From a virus: a stretch of DNA of 23,405 bases. The stretch covers positions 1 to 23,405 of IMG/VR virus record IMGVR_UViG_3300027733_000204. One strand, 5' to 3'. A program made the translations under genes and the position numbers. Under the pieces are notes generated by a model. The model was not told where the DNA came from. It made no database searches and was given only the letters and a program-made list of their open reading frames with translations. Below are positions 23,356 through 23,405 of this stretch, piece by piece (position 1 is the stretch's first letter; every line of letters begins with the position of its first letter).

Positions 23356-23372
23356 GTGGGAAAACTTCCCAC
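23356..23372. repeat. 7-bp inverted repeat just before rightward gene
   Basis: GTGGGAA-AAC-TTCCCAC is a perfect dyad ending about ten bases ahead of the ribosome site of the gene at 23396. It could be an operator overlapping the transcription start or a leader hairpin. Confidence 0.65.
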
Positions 23373-23395
23373 ACCCAAACAAAGGACAAAATAAA

Positions 23396-23405
23396 ATGGC
23401 TACAA
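23396..23405 (+). CDS. start of a rightward gene, cut by window edge
   Basis: ATGGCTACAA begins at 23396 and runs off the window. AAAGGA lies nine bases before it, a good ribosome site. Only three codons (Met-Ala-Thr) are visible, so the function cannot be stated. Its direction is opposite to all late genes, so it is likely the first gene of the other (early or replication) arm. Confidence 0.6.

Larger units (their letters stand above)
22783..23395. other. 613-base divergent intergenic control region
   Basis: The stretch lies between the leftward terminase and a rightward gene start. It is strongly AT-rich (many TATA runs at 22845-22870 and 23060-23125) and packed with short perfect inverted repeats listed separately. 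Two open frames are present: 64 codons on plus at 23050-23244 and 92 codons on minus at 23111-23389. Both lack ribosome sites, so I do not call them genes. Candidate functions are divergent promoters with operators, and possibly a replication or packaging signal. No tRNA is seen. Confidence 0.75.

Noticed and set aside
23111-23389. 92-codon minus-strand frame with a hydrophobic segment (VYLFLGFFIILWAILGVWD)
   Set aside because: No ribosome site stands before either ATG. The frame covers several dyads and the leader of the rightward gene. A small membrane protein cannot be excluded, but the evidence is too weak.
1-23405. Toxin-antitoxin, anti-CRISPR, retroelement (DGR) or CRISPR signals
   Set aside because: No reverse transcriptase, template/variable repeat pair, spaced repeat array or recognisable defence gene could be found on either strand. 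The fibre repeats are coding shaft repeats.

Overview
This window looks like the late (virion structure and assembly) arm of a tailed double-stranded DNA phage, or of a prophage or metagenomic phage contig. About 22.8 kb carries a tightly packed row of genes, all read leftward (minus strand), with 1-8 base overlaps (ATGA, TAATG, TGATG) or gaps of a few bases. Base composition is AT-leaning, roughly 40% GC by eye. I see no bacterial housekeeping genes, tRNA or rRNA genes, insertion sequences, CRISPR arrays or integrase.

In transcription order (right to left) the row begins with the large terminase, the portal, an HslV/proteasome-like Ntn hydrolase, two small unknown genes and a 1646-residue virion-type protein. 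A 324-residue protein and a 670-residue lysine/alanine- and proline-rich protein follow. After a 123-base gap with promoter-like signals come the scaffold and the major capsid protein (N4-gp56-like). Next are two small probable head-completion genes, four small or medium lysine-rich genes (one with a C-terminal LysM domain), a GT-A glycosyltransferase, a 90-residue protein and a 312-residue adaptor-like protein. The row ends in a tail-fibre block: a 701-residue fibre, a 100-residue beta-rich protein, a glycine-rich adhesin, an 81-residue protein and a second fibre that runs off the left edge.

No tape measure, sheath or tube gene is visible, while there is a giant internal-type protein and a short adaptor region. 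This fits a short-tailed (podovirus-like) particle, but that is inference. The host is not directly visible. The LysM domain, a CRP/GlxR-type palindrome and small proteins that resemble ones I recall from actinobacterial or aquatic phages suggest an actinobacterial host, with low confidence.

The right-hand 613 bases (22783-23395) hold no convincing gene. They separate the leftward late genes from a rightward gene that starts at 23396. The stretch is AT-rich and crowded with different perfect inverted repeats, including an exact TGTGA-N6-TCACA site and three phased TATTGTG repeats. It is probably the divergent control region between two transcription arms. The most unusual coding find is the Ntn hydrolase beside the portal, a candidate unconventional head-maturation protease.
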